The position numbers and the translations under genes were made by a program. From positions 10,850,001 to 10,914,000 of the forward strand of contig JAGUCH010000001.1 of the NCBI GenBank assembly GCA_019096065.1: 64,000 bases of DNA, written 5' to 3'. Under the pieces are notes generated by a model. It did not search any database. It worked only from the letters and a program-made list of their open reading frames with translations, and was not told where the DNA came from. The stretch is from Paracyclopina nana (taxonomy: Eukaryota; Arthropoda; Copepoda; Cyclopoida; Cyclopettidae). This document shows, piece after piece, positions 22,819 through 34,272 of this stretch (its first letter is position 1; each line of letters begins with the position of its first letter).

Positions 22819-25800
22819 GAAGAGGAGGGACCGGCCTCGCCCTCAATAACGCCTCGGCCCAGCCTCCTCCGCGAAGAAGCTCTGCAATTGAATTATCCTC
22901 ACTTGGCTACAGCCACCAGCACTCGAACAACAATGGCAGCAACGGAGGCCTTATCAGCAACCAGGGCGGGGCCACGTTGGGCAACAACCTGGCCAGCTAC
23001 TCTGGCGGATCCCGCAGTGCAGCAACCAGTCCTGTGGGCGGGGCCTCCTTGTCATCCACGCTTAATTTGCCCGGCTCCAGCTCTGCGAAGGAGGCCACAT
23101 CAACCAGTTCCTCGAGTGGCAGTCCCAGGCACAACCGGACTTCAAACGAGGCCTGGGTGTGCCCCAATGACAGACAATTAGCCTTGAGAGCTAAGTTAGT
23201 CTAATTTTTTCTTCCACAAAGTACAAGCAATGTGCATTTATTCCGTTTTTCCTCATTCGCCTAGGCTTCAATCTGGTTGGTCAGTGAAGACAGCCATTAT
23301 GAATCAATGGAAGCAACCTGAGCCCATCACAGCTGAAGAGCATGAGAAAATACGCAATGTTGTTGAGAAGGCCGCTGCCATGGAGAAGGCCGAGGAGGAG
23401 CGGTTGGGGTAAGGTGTTTAATTATATGCATTGCTAGAGCTAAACGCGTACTAGCGGTAATAATCCGCTAGATGGAGCTACGATCTAGAGACGGAGCTCT
23501 TTTCGCCATTCAGCCGTCAAAAATGCCAAAAATGAAAGTAGTGATTAAACCCACCTCTGGCATTTTTGTGACGCCATCAAAATGTCATGATACATGCCTT
23601 GTAATGCAAAATTAAAAATACATGCATGCATTGCAGACGACTCGTTGAGCGCCTCGAGAGCCTCCGGACGTCTCGCATGGGCAACGGAGAAACGGACTGC
23701 ATTCTGTGCGGCGAAGTGTTCCGCTTTTACCACCACTCCCAAAAGCGATGCTCGGAGTGCAACAAGATGACGTGCGGCAAGTGCGGCCGCGACTACCCGC
23801 TCAACCCGTCTCACGGCTCCGGCTCAGGGTCTCAGCAGCAACGACAATCCTCTCTCACTTCGTCCTCGTCAATGTCCTCATCGCTCACGTCGCTGATCAC
23901 CTCGGCCATCATGGGGGGCGCGGGCAACCCCGGTGATCACGGAGGAGACTCCTCCACCATTTGGCTGTGCAAAATCTGCGCCGAGCAGCGAGAACTCAAG
24001 AAGAAGTCGGGCGCCTGGTTCTTCAAGGCCATGCCCAAGTACGCCAAGCCCAGAGACGGAGGCCACCACGTGCGACGATTCTCCCACTTCACCCCGCTCG
24101 TCTCGACCTCCATTGACAACTTGGCCTCAGCGGGCGGATCCATGTCCGGCAAAGATGAGAACTCCTCAGAGGACGAGGCTGGTGGCCTCCGAGGCTGGCG
24201 GCCTCGCGGCAGCGTGAGCAGTGCAGGGCCAGCCTTCGTCAGCCTTCCCTACACGGGTAACCATCCGAGGTTCACGCGGACGGAGAGCGAGGTCACCGAT
24301 GAAGACGACGCGCTTTCCCTTCCGTCAAAGTGAGCACATCCTTAAGATTTAAAGATGCTTCTACAATTATTAATCATATTCTATCCAAGCAGTGGACAAT
24401 CGGTGTTTGAAACCGACACGTCTGAGAGGCTGTCGCGGCCTCGAGCTCTGCCCTCGTCGGTTCCGCCGACCCGCTCTACTTCAGTCCCTCCGCCCTTGGA
24501 AGTCAGCTACAACCACATTCACCACCTCCACCAGTCACCGTCACCCGCCAACGGATTCGTGGCCAAATGCAGGCCCTCAAGTCCGGCCTCATCCATAGGC
24601 TCACCAGTCACGAGCTTGCCTCCACGAGGTCCTCCTCCGCCCCCCGCCAGGTTGATGAGTCCACGCTACTTCCGTCCACCTCCTGGCATGGGCCCACCCC
24701 ACCGAGGAGGCCCACCCCCATGGGCAAGAGGATTCCGTCCACCCTTTGACCCAAGGTTCTCACCGAGAGGCTTGCCACGACGACCACCGATGCGAGGCCA
24801 AGGCTTTCCACCACCTAGACCTCGTCTTCCAGGTGAACCCATTTTTCCCACTTTTTAAAAAGTACTTTTCAATAATGTACATATACTATATTTTCAGGCC
24901 CACCTCGAGGCCCACCGGGCTCAATGCGACCACCTCCGAGAGGTCATCATCCATTTGGTCCTCGAGGCATGGGGGGCTCTTTCCCTCATTCAGCCCCACA
25001 CTCACCCATGCTGTCACATCGAACCCTGGCTGAGCAGCCTTTGGGCTTGTACGACCCATCCGGATCACCGTCCCCTCCAGCCTCATTGCCCTCGGGGGAC
25101 TTGGATGCTCGGACGGCTGACTTTTACTACGAAATGGCCTACGACCCGCGCATGGTGGGCCGGCCTCCGAGGCCGGCCTCCACTGAGGTGATGCCGATGA
25201 CTCCAGACTTGGAGGCCATCGAGGGAGTGGTGAGCGTGGAAGACGAGATCGACGAGGAGGAAGTGCCATCCCCGCCATCGAAGTTATATTCGAAAGCCAA
25301 GCCGTTGCCTGAGAAGGAGAACAAGTTCACCTCTACACTGAGGAGGCTGAGCACGGTGCGAAAGAGAAACAAATCGAAGAGGAAATGCAAGGAAAAGGAG
25401 GCCACTTCGAATGGGTCCACTCAGGGAGATTCGGGCATCGAGGCCGTGATCACGCCTTCGTCCTCCCACGACCATGCCATCAGGCCGTCGAGCACGACCT
25501 CCAAAGAAAGTGAGGGCGAGGCTGCTCTCACTTCGGGCTACTTCAGGTATAATTCACTGATAACTCTAACATTATAGCGAGCAAAGTGAAGAAAAACAAG
25601 CTCGGTTTTATTGCTGCTGTAAAATATGCGTGCTATCTTTCATTTCTCTCCAACCAAATTCCAGTAGACAAGAATCTCAGAGTCGCGGATCGGACGAAAC
25701 CTTAAGCTCTCCCAGATCCCCGGAAGGTAAACGCATTTTACAATTATATGTACAGTCATTCAACATTTAATTTGCATTTTTATTAGGCTCATATGGCCTG

Positions 25801-27162
25801 ATTGAGTTTTCTATAGCGTTTGACGAGCCCAGCCTTGACCTGTCAGTAAATGTGATCAAAGCCAAGGTGAGCTTTCTAATGGCCTTTTAAGGCTTAAAAA
25901 TTGAAACTTTTCTCCCACAGAAAATAAAAGGCATGGATGCGAATGGGCTGTCGGATTCTTACTGCAAAGTCAGCCTCATTCCACCTCCAGGAGGAAGAGT
26001 AAGTAGTGCCACTAACTTTGGGCCTTAAAAACTAGCCCCACCTAGTGGCCAACTTTGCCACTAACTTGCTTTATTTCCGTTCGCGGAGCTCTGCTGGTGC
26101 TCTTGTAAAAAAGCAACTTCTATATAGGTACCCAGCTGTCAAACGACGAAAACAGTGGCCAAAAGTGTGAATCCCCATTACAATGCCAACCTCCATTTCC
26201 CTGGCGTGACATATGACACCCTGCTTGCAACTAGCATCCATTTGGCAATTTTGGGTATGGAAAAAAATGGCCCTTTTGTGCTTTTGTATGCCAGGTTTCT
26301 TATTTTGTGCTCTAGACGAGGATCTAGCCGGTGATCATCTTCTGGCAGAGGCCAAGTTTGCTCTGCAGAAAGTCCTTCCACAACTGCAAAAGAAGTTTCA
26401 AATCTCGTTGGAAAAGCCAAACTTGAAGGTATGTGGGCTTTTATAAATATTTGATGCAGATCCTTTTCAAGCCAAAAACTCCATAAGAGGTCATTTTGCT
26501 CTATATTGCAAGTCAGGCCTTTGTTGTAAAATAGAATCAGTTTGGGGAAACCAAACTGTAACTTTCTCTCTCTCTTGTATGCCAGGATACCACCACCCAC
26601 GATGGGTTGGTTTTAACATCCCATGTTGGCCGTTTGGAAGTCTCTTTGGCTTACTACGTCAAAGCTGGGACCCTCAAAGTTCTCATTATCAAATGCCATG
26701 ATTTGCCTGCCACTAACGAAGAGAGCTCGGCTAATCCCTACGTCAAGGCGTAAGCTTATTACAAAAAGAGTCTGCCGGTTTCGTAAGCGTCAATGAATTG
26801 ATTTTCAGTGTCCTCTATCCGCTGAACAAAAGCTCGAAGCATCAGACAACTGTCAAATGGAAAACTGTGAATCCGGAGTTCCAAGAACAATTCGTGTACC
26901 TGACCTCTTTAACTGAGCTTCCCAAGCAGAGTCTACACATCACAGTTTGGGAAAGGGGCAAAGGCAGAGCGGACGAGTATCTAGGTGAGTCTCTTTCGCT
27001 GCCCGCTACAAACAGCAGCATTTCATCGGTTTTTCATTAGGTGGCATCATTTTGGGAATGAATGCCAAGGGAAGCCGCCTTCAGCACTGGTCTGACATGG
27101 TGAAGTATCCTGGCCAAGCCCACACCAAGACCCACTACTTGAGTGCCAATTACATCGACTGA
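22815..27162 (+). CDS. Rph: Rabphilin (Rab effector with zinc finger and two C2 domains)
   Basis: Synaptic-vesicle Rab3/Rab27 effector. Thirteen exons: 22815-23194, 23265-23408, 23637-24329, 24393-24832, 24898-25546, 25665-25726, 25787-25866, 25921-25998, 26128-26254, 26316-26428, 26586-26749, 26809-26984, 27041-27162; 1,075 aa. Rab-binding region: WVCPNDRQLALRAK, LQSGWSV, GRLVERLESLR. Then a FYVE-type zinc finger of eight cysteines (CILC, CSEC, CGKC, CKIC) and SGAWFFK. The finger carries a Ser/Gly-rich insertion of about 45 residues before WLCKIC. A Pro-rich linker precedes C2A (about 790-925), which keeps Asp residues in MDANGLSDS and LDEDLAGD. C2B (about 935-1070) has lost them (TNEESSANPY; TVWERGKG), so it probably does not bind calcium. 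Domain order excludes synaptotagmin. Confidence 0.92.
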
Positions 27163-27837
27163 AGATAGGCTACAACTTATTGCTTTTTCTCTAATACTCT
27201 TTCACACCGCGCTACACTACCATCATCATCTTATTGGCCATATCATGGCGGGGGATCTTGCTGTGCTACCCTGAACAAATGAACAAAGACAGTATTGTGC
27301 AAGCCTTACCACCCTTCCTCTTCGATTATTACGGCCTTCGCGAAGGCCACATTACCTTTTGCAGAGGCGGCAGCATCAAAGTCGCCTTTTCGCACCATTT
27401 TCCCCTGGGTTGTTCATAATTCTCGTCATATTGTGCTTCGGCCCGATTTTCTTAGCGGTCGATAAAAAAGTGATAAAAACTGCTCTACACTTATTATACA
27501 CTATGCTACATTGAACCTTCGTTGTGTGCTATTCCATGTTCCAAGCAGAAAATTGTATCTTACGATCTTTTATAGATGGCTTTTTCCGTTGCGGGAGTTT
27601 TCTAAATACTTCTACGTACGCGGGGCCTAATCGATCGAAACTGATGTCATACCATATCAGCAAAACTTACTGCTGTTTTCGAAGCCCAAAATCAGAGCAC
27701 TTCATATCATTGCACTCACCATTTATTCATATCAGACTTTCTTCCCTAAAATATATGGTCACTTGACTGCATTCTTTCAGGCTATTATTACAGCTATTAT
27801 TATATATACTACTATGATAATGAATAATAAATCTAAA
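27163..27837. other. Convergent 3' UTR region, rabphilin and gustatory receptor
   Basis: Between stop codons of two convergent genes. A plus-strand aataaa at 27826-27831 could end rabphilin transcripts, and a minus-strand AATAAA (tttatt at 27722-27727) lies 111 nt beyond the receptor stop, so the two 3' UTRs may overlap. No coding sequence seen. Confidence 0.55.
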
Positions 27838-29341
27838 TTACATAACCTCCGACGAAGAGGAGTTGTTCCCGGCGATGGGTACTTGCAGCTCCGTGAATTT
27901 GAACTGCAGCAAAATTACAATGCAAGTGATGAGGAGTCCGCAAGTTGAAAGAGCCGTCGACCAGCTTAAGTCAAAGCTGTGCAGGGGCTTGATGGCTGCT
28001 GGGGTCATAAGTCTCCTGCATAAAATGTCCAGCTTGGTCTTCAAGTGCTTAGACAAGCCCTCGGAGGCCATCATAAGCTCCTCCAGCTCATTGGCTGTTT
28101 GGTGCATTTGATGAGTGAGCCGTTGGCCGCTGGAAAATACAACAAAGAGCCTCGTCAGGGCCAAAATGGCCACTGTCGTCTCGTACAGCCCGTGGAAAAA
28201 AGTGACGCTCTCAAAATTGGCCTTCACAATGGAGTCGACGAGGCCGACGCTGAAGAAGATCCCAAGAATCAGGCTGAGCAGGCAAATCCCAGTTTCCCAG
28301 AAAATTGTCAATCCCAGGGCGTCCTCTGCCTTCGAAACAGCCACCAACAGTTGAAACCCATTGGCGGAAATTTGCTCAATTTGGTCTTCGAGGCTGCTGA
28401 ATTTGGTGGCCCAGCGATCGTCTCCACCAACTGACAATGGGGGAAGGCTGTACCACTTTTTGCCGTTAACTTAAATCCAAATGCAAGATCTCTAATTAGA
28501 GCACATTTTCATTCCGCTGCAGCTGTACGTACTTGAGTCTTCGAAGGGCTTGAGGAGTCGTTTTTTGCAGATGGCGCCATACTTTTTCTGCTCGATTGCC
28601 ATGCTGAAAGTCAAGTCCCTAATTGCCTTTCGGAAAGAGGTGAAATGCAGGTACAGAACGCCCAGACACTGAAAGATGATGAGCTGAACTGAGGTGGCCA
28701 TGGGAGGGAGTTGAGTCACGATGTTGATGAACATCGAGGTGATTCCGAGAAACACAGCTATCTCAGTGGACCACATGTGAGCAAAAATGTAAGACAGGCA
28801 AGAAAACAGAGCCCCTGCAAACACCAGGATAGTCATTATGCCCACACGCAGCCCATTGCTTGAAGTCAGCTGCAGAACGACGTCTGTAAAATTGAGCAAG
28901 GAATGAGCAGAAATACTTGCACAGTAGAAAATACGACTGCATACCATCATCCAGGGGGAAGTCGATGAATTCCACCATATGGTTGCACAAGTCTGACAGG
29001 GCTCGTCTCTTGGACACAATGATGATGATGTAAAACGCCAGAACGGCAAACTGGGGTACCATTCCAAAGTAGAAGGAATAGATGTCGGTATTGGACATTC
29101 CCTGGCTCTTGAATACCTTCACCATCATATCCAGGGAGTTGCTGTGCATGGCGAACTGCTGCGAAGCCACCAGGGTAATGACCACAAAGTACAGCGCTGT
29201 CACGTGTAGCATCCCATTGACGCTTAACGAGAATCTCGTCACTTTCGTATCGGTGGCTTCCAAAGGAAAGCCCCCAAAGAGCTTTAGATAACGCAGCCAA
29301 TTCGTCACAGGCTCGAGGGGCGATTTCCCCATTTGCTTCAT
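27838..29341 (-). CDS. Gustatory receptor (insect-type seven-transmembrane)
   Basis: Ligand-gated chemoreceptor channel of the Gr/Or superfamily, plasma membrane of sensory neurons. Exons 29341-28945, 28883-28533, 28430-27838; both introns phase 1; 446 aa, typical for the family. Hydrophobic segments are visible at MLHVTALYFVVITLVA, FAVLAFYIIIIVS, GIMTILVFAGALFSCLSY, FLGITSMFINIV, CLLSLILGIFFSVGL and near the C terminus. The last helix ends TCIVILLQF, a variant of the TYhhhhhQF signature of arthropod Grs with Tyr replaced by Cys. Donor of exon 2 is CTCAA/gtacgt. No subfamily (sugar, CO2, bitter) can be assigned from sequence alone. Confidence 0.8.
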
Positions 29342-30063
29342 GTTGGACTGAACCTCATCACAGCTTTTAAGCGACTGATTTGCACCTCGAGGCCAGGTCG
29401 GGAAAACGTGTTGCTCTTATTAGCCAACAAAAAAGAATTAATGAACGCGGTAGTAGCAGTTGCCTGCTTTTTAATGACACTCGTGGTTAAAGATTTACAA
29501 TAGCGGCTTGCGCAGAACTACAACCAAGGCAACATAATTAGGGCATGTGTAGCAGCATTACAGCGTATTTCCATTCTTCCATGTTTGCTCTCTACGCCAA
29601 CTGCATATGCTCTAAAGTGTATATACCACCAGGTGAATCAACAACAAATAAAAAAGGCTAATTAGCCCCGGCTACACCCTGTTGCCAACTGCATATTGCA
29701 TAATTCTGAAAGTTGCAAAATGACACCGCTAAGTACATTTTTTATGTAAGAGAGTATTTGTGGTCTTCTTTTGTGGAGCGCAGTCTTTTGACGAAAGATT
29801 AGGGTGCCAGGTCATTTTAAGTAAGACGCATAGGCAGTAAACTGCAAATCTCTCAAATCCAGATAGAGCCCCAATTGTCTGTATTTGGGTACATTGCCTT
29901 TCATTCATTCTCCTAAACGCGAGCAAACAACTACCATTCCTACAACGAATTTTTGTACGATTGTAATTTAGCTATATAGCGAAAGTATATAGAAAAGTCC
30001 GAGATGTGCAATGTCTTCGGTGAACTCACCAAAGTACTATGATGTTTATTTTCAGCATGTAAA
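29342..30063. other. Intergenic region
   Basis: Upstream side of the gustatory receptor and downstream side of the first eight-cysteine gene. Nothing coding or structural recognised. Confidence 0.5.
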
Positions 30064-30534
30064 TTATGTTAGAGTGCAGGTGAGGTCGGCCTCATCTGGG
30101 CGGCCTCTTTCAGGGCAAGTTCCCGAGATTGTAGCGGTTTGGGAGCTAGTGATGAACGTGTCAGTTTCCTTGTCAACGCAGGCCACGCAGGCACTCATCT
30201 GCATAGAAAGTACAGAACCTCAAGTACAAAGGCATATTTATGAAATATCAAGTATTCGAACCTCATGGGTCTCGCCAGCTGTGCACCTTGGTGGCCTTGG
30301 TGGGCGTTCAGATGGGGGCTCAGGCACAGCATCATCCGCAGCATAGTTGCAGGCATCATCATCGTCAGCCAGCAGAGGCTTTGCCCAAACGTCCCCGGAA
30401 TCGCAGGTGAACTCGCAGACCCTGGCTACCATTGCAATATGGGGAGGGCCTTTGCCCTTAGGGGGGCCATCTGGACGTTGGGGCAAGGCCAAAGCCAGTC
30501 CGAGCAAAGGGGCGATGAAAAGAAGAACCTTCAT
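30064..30534 (-). CDS. Secreted eight-cysteine protein, paralogue 1
   Basis: Small secreted protein of unrecognised function. Exons 30534-30262 and 30198-30064 (phase 0), 135 aa. Signal peptide MKVLLFIAPLLGLALA. Exon 1 holds four cysteines (CEFTC as CX3C, then ACN and RCT); exon 2 holds four more (CVAC as CX2C, then TC and TC). The linker between the third and fourth cysteine is Pro/Arg/Glu-rich, unlike those of the other members. The most distal copy of the cluster and a divergent one; membership rests on cysteine spacing, intron position and phase, and gene order. The donor (GAG/gttcga) is non-consensus after GT. Confidence 0.7.
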
Positions 30535-30569
30535 GGTGAACTGCTCTATCTAGGTTCAACCAGAGCCCG

Positions 30570-30576
30570 TTTTATA
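30570..30576 (-). promoter_or_regulatory. TATA box of paralogue 1
   Basis: TATAAAA on the minus strand, 36 nt upstream of the ATG at 30534, which implies a very short 5' UTR. Confidence 0.6.
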
Positions 30577-30832
30577 GCGATTCTTCGAGGGCACGTTCGT
30601 CGGTGTGAAAGAATACGTTTGATGCATGCTCCCTTATGATGCCATTTTTAAAAACCAGTCATGTTGACAAGACGGCTTTCAAGCGAACGGAGTGCATTTT
30701 TTTCAAAGTCACCCTATCCTGACAACCTGTTTGACTGCTCGCACTTCACCTGCGGGTACCATGACGTACTTTTCATGAAAATGCATCGTAAAGAAAAGAA
30801 CATCTTATATTTATGCTTCGTTCGTTATTGCA

Positions 30833-31289
30833 CTATTCATCTAATGAGCAATTCGAAAATTCGGGCCTAGCCCTGCGGCCTCCCTCTGAGCACTTTCCAG
30901 ATAGCTGAGCCTCTTTGGCATCCCTGACAAACTCATCTGCATCATTGAGGCATCCCAAGCAGAACAGTTCCTGAAAGCGAACAATTGTAGCTTTTACGAA
31001 GCTATTTAATAGGTGGTCTCACGTTGACATCTTCCCCCACAGTGCAATCGTCCTGGTTTGAGGGTTTCCTTTGGGGCTTCAGTGACCCATCGGTGGGGCA
31101 AGACTTATCCTCCTCTTTGATACCGACAAACAACTTTTCGCCATCCTGGCACGAGAAGGAGTCAGAGCATAGCTCGCCGACCTGCTGCTTCTGGGGGTGA
31201 TCCTGGTTCAAGCCGCCCCTTCTCTTGCCGCCCGTAAACTGGGCTTGAGCGCAAACCAGGATAACAGCGAAAACAAAAAGAAACTTCAT
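30833..31289 (-). CDS. Secreted eight-cysteine protein, paralogue 2
   Basis: Exons 31289-31023 and 30970-30833 (phase 0), 134 aa. Signal peptide MKFLFVFAVILVCAQA followed by a Lys/Arg/Gly segment. Cysteines follow the family frame although residues between them have changed: LCSDSFSC (CX5C here rather than CX3C), SCP, DCT, then FCLGC (CX2C), KC and NC in exon 2. The donor could be after GAT or after GTCAAC (gtgaga preferred); both keep frame. The most divergent member. Function unknown. Confidence 0.65.
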
Positions 31290-31342
31290 GCTGGTTTAGA
31301 GAGTGCGAGGGGACTGAAGGCTAGGAGAAAATTGTGGGCATC

Positions 31343-31349
31343 TTTTATA
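31343..31349 (-). promoter_or_regulatory. TATA box of paralogue 2
   Basis: TATAAAA on the minus strand, 54 nt upstream of the ATG at 31289. Confidence 0.6.
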
Positions 31350-31668
31350 ACTTCCTGGCGAAGGTTGAATTTGTGAAACTAAGGCAAGGACGTGTGGCCA
31401 GCGCGGTCAAAGGGATGCAATGCTACGATGCTACGCGACGAGTATTTCAAGTTTCTTTACGCAGCTGGAAAATGGTTTTTTCCCGTTCAAGAGGCCCCGT
31501 CATCCATCTGCTGTCGCCAAGTGCATTTTTCTCATTTTTTGCGAGCGGTTGTCAAACCTGTTTTGCCCCAGCACAAAACTGGTGATAACTGGTACGCGCA
31601 CTTGGAAAAGCCTCGCTGAGACGAACACAGGAGCCTAATGAGCAACTTGTTGCAAAAATGCTTCGCAG

Positions 31669-31836
31669 GGGCCCGATCCGTAACAGGCTTTGTCATCATT
31701 ACCTTGCTAAGGCTATTTTAATAGCCTATGCAGTGAAAAGGAATTTGAATAGCTGCTATTTAAGTGCCCCTTATCAAGTAGGATACTTAAATAGCCCTAG
31801 CACGGTAATGATGAAAAAACTGTTAGGGATCAGGCC
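31669..31836. mobile_element. Palindromic MITE-like element D
   Basis: About 168 bp with imperfect inverted arms of roughly 48 bp: left starts ggcccgatccgtaacagg, right ends gttagggatcaggcc, with the shared inner core tcatcattacc. It lies between paralogues 2 and 3 of the secreted family. Confidence 0.65.
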
Positions 31837-32009
31837 TTATGATTGACTGAATCATTAGCACTCTGATAGAAAATCACCGCAAACAAAGCTTTTACGCAAG
31901 TATGAATGGTCCGCATAAGACCTGCTGCCTTAAATTGCTTTTGTTTCTTTTATTAGCCCTGCTTTTGATAGGACAATGATAAAAAAAAATTCATGGTGCC
32001 GAGCTGAAA

Positions 32010-32495
32010 TCAAAGCCTGGTGCAGGTTGGTGGGTTGGTTTTGTCAGGAGCTCCATCAAGACATGGGATAGTTACCGAAACCTTGGTGCCATCGTCCAAA
32101 GCAACTCCAGCATCATCAGCGCAATTCAAGCACATGTTCTTGACAATGTCCTGGAAGCAATCAAAACAATATGCGAGGTGAATGGAAATAAATTTTTTGC
32201 TATTTACCTCAGTGCAGGTCTCAGACGATCCATCATTTTCTCCTGATTCATGTCCTCCTCTCATAGCTGATCTACCTTGTCTTTGATGTTTTCCGCCTCC
32301 GTGACCTCCACGGCCTCCATGCCCAACGGTGTCACCAGTTAGGGGGCAAGCATCAGTGTCAACCTTCAATGGAGTAGGAGCAGGAGTTCCAGATGCACAG
32401 GTGAAACCACAAGACTCTGCCAGAACTGCAGGATCTGGGCGAGCAGCACGAGCAAATCCTGCCAAACTAACTATGAAGAATAAGACAACTTTCAT
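32010..32495 (-). CDS. Secreted eight-cysteine protein, paralogue 3 (His/Gly linker)
   Basis: Exons 32495-32208 and 32150-32010 (phase 0; the 57-bp intron is stop-free and a multiple of three), 142 aa. Signal peptide MKVVLFFIVSLAGFARA. Start chosen at this Met because the in-frame upstream Met lies before the TATA-proximal leader and would bury the signal peptide. Core: ESCGFTCASGTPAPTPLK, DACPLTGDTV, a Gly/His/Lys/Arg linker, ETCTE; exon 2: MCLNCADDAGVALDDG, IPC, TCTRL. It is nearly identical to paralogue 4 in the core but not in the linker, so the pair duplicated recently. Function unknown; a defence, cuticular or mucus role would all fit. Confidence 0.8.
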   Translation of the reverse strand: MKVVLFFIVSLAGFARAARPDPAVLAESCGFTCASGTPAPTPLKVDTDACPLTGDTVGHGGRGGHGGGKHQRQGRSAMRGGHESGENDGSSETCTEVNSKKFISIHLAYCFDCFQDIVKNMCLNCADDAGVALDDGTKVSVTIPCLDGAPDKTNPPTCTRL

Positions 32496-32555
32496 ATTTG
32501 TTTCCTCGTAGATTACTAACAAGAGACTGTAGAATTTTAAGCAAACCACGCATCC

Positions 32556-32562
32556 TTTTATA
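32556..32562 (-). promoter_or_regulatory. TATA box of paralogue 3
   Basis: TATAAAA (then GG) on the minus strand, 61 nt upstream of the ATG at 32495. Confidence 0.65.
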
Positions 32563-33709
32563 TGCTTCTCTTACAGTTAACTGGTTGCCTGTTGCTGTGC
32601 TGACAAAATAGTCAATCGATCTAGGTCTCAAAGAAGATGCATCTGTGTGCAAAAGATGATCTGGTATTTTCTACTTTGGCTGATTCTTAAGCTTGAATCA
32701 TGTTTGACTTCCATAAATTAACAACTTTTTGAATTTGTTTGTAAACAAAAGACTATGCAAGCCTCATATTGTAGTAAATTTGGTTTTTTTCATGTAACTT
32801 CCCTTTTTAAAAAGACTTTATCAGAAAAACTTATTTTCTTGTATGAAAAAGCTCTATCTGTCAGCATAAACCAATTTGGACTCTTTAAAAAGCACAAAAT
32901 TCATGCAATTTAGTTGCAATTTGACCTAGTTTCTTGTGCTCGTGAAATCGGCATTTTGATCCACATATGGTGCAACTTTTTTAGAGAAAGTATGGAAATA
33001 GCACTTCAGGGCTCTGCTGGTAAAAGGCACTTTTTGGGAAAGGCATCTACATAAATTGGCATTGCAACAATTGGCAATATTGTACAATGGCACTGCAATA
33101 AAATGCACCAATCATAAAAGGCACTGCAGCAACTAATAGCAAGCAAGACAAATGAGCTTTATAAAGTAAAGGACTGAAAAGTCTGCAAGGTGGTAGCCCG
33201 GTTCCAACACGGGATATCAGCATAGTATAGTACGGTAAACCAGTTAAGTCAGGTTGAGCTGAGCGCGCGAGCTAGCTGTGACCTGACTATGCTAAAAAGT
33301 CAAGTTACGTCTCCTGACTATGCTGATTTTCCTTGTTGGAACCGGGCTACTGACACGGTATTTTAGCGGGCAAATAGCTTGCTGAGGTGTTCGCAAAATT
33401 TCTAGATTTGCATGCATAAAAAATTTGGTTAAATTATGATAAAATATACACTTTCTTCCCCTAGATACAAGTTCAGCTTGACAAAATCCCTCCTTGTGAA
33501 AAAAAATAATGAGAAAAAGTGATTGATTAGAAATTGGAGGTCTGATGCAGGCAGCGATCGGCCCTCCAAAATGTTACATAATTTGCCGGAAAATAGATAT
33601 GGGAATTTCGAAATTATATATTCATGTACAACGCAATAATCATTGATTTTGTTTATTTCACTAATTAATGAAAGCATGTACTTGGCACCAAATAATGTGC
33701 AAATAGAAA
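32563..33709. other. Intergenic region between paralogues 3 and 4
   Basis: AT-rich spacer holding MITE A copy 1 (listed separately). No further exon recognised. Confidence 0.5.
33195..33348. mobile_element. MITE family A, copy 1
   Basis: 154 bp with terminal inverted repeats agcccggttccaaca / tgttggaaccgggct, extended inward imperfectly (atcagcatagt / actatgctgat) to about 30 bp. The internal block contains gcgcgcgagctagctgtgac. Four other full copies lie in the window. Flanks (t / a) would fit a TA target site at this copy but not at all copies. Confidence 0.8.
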
Positions 33710-34210
33710 TTAGAGTCTGGTGCAAGTTGGAGGGTTAGTTTTGTCAGGAATTCCATCTACACATGGGATAGTAAGTGAAACCTTAGCACCATCGTCCAAA
33801 GCGACTCCAGCATCATCAACACAATTCAAGCACATATTTTTGACAATATCCTGGAAAATATGGTGTAAATTACAAAAAAAAAAAAAATGTATAGCTACAA
33901 TTACCTCGGTACATGCCTCTGAGGACCCACCATCAGAGGATCCACCACTCTCATCTGAGTCGCCTCTTCTGGCTGATCTACCTCGCCTGTTGCCACCTCT
34001 TCGCCCTCCACCTCCTCCGCGGCCTCCACGTCTCACTGTGTCCCCAGTTAGGGGGCAAGCATCAGTATCAGCCTTCAATGGACTAGGAGCAGGGGTTCCA
34101 GAGTCACAAGTAAATCCACAAGATTCTGCCAGGACTGCTGGATCAGGACGATCAGCATAGGCAACAACAGCTAATAGGACAACAACTAGAAAATATATAG
34201 CAATTTTCAT
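33710..34210 (-). CDS. Secreted eight-cysteine protein, paralogue 4 (Gly/Arg linker)
   Basis: Exons 34210-33905 and 33850-33710 (phase 0; 54-bp stop-free intron), 148 aa. Signal peptide MKIAIYFLVVVLLAVVAYA. Core ESCGFTCDSGTPAPSPLK and DACPLTGDTV match paralogue 3. The linker starts with about 22 residues almost entirely Gly and Arg (RRGGRGGGGGRRGG, then NRRGRSARR) and ends in a Ser/Gly/Asp/Glu stretch before ACTE. Exon 2: MCLNCVDDAGVALDDG, IPC, TCTRL. The Arg-rich block contains dibasic sites that could be proteolytically cleaved. The charge switch from strongly basic to acidic inside the linker is notable. Function unknown. Confidence 0.8.
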   Translation of the reverse strand: MKIAIYFLVVVLLAVVAYADRPDPAVLAESCGFTCDSGTPAPSPLKADTDACPLTGDTVRRGGRGGGGGRRGGNRRGRSARRGDSDESGGSSDGGSSEACTEVIVAIHFFFFCNLHHIFQDIVKNMCLNCVDDAGVALDDGAKVSLTIPCVDGIPDKTNPPTCTRL

Positions 34211-34272
34211 CTTGCTATGCGCGCTTCGAAAGATTATTATGGAGTGTGGAGCTAACAATGTAACCTCGCTCC

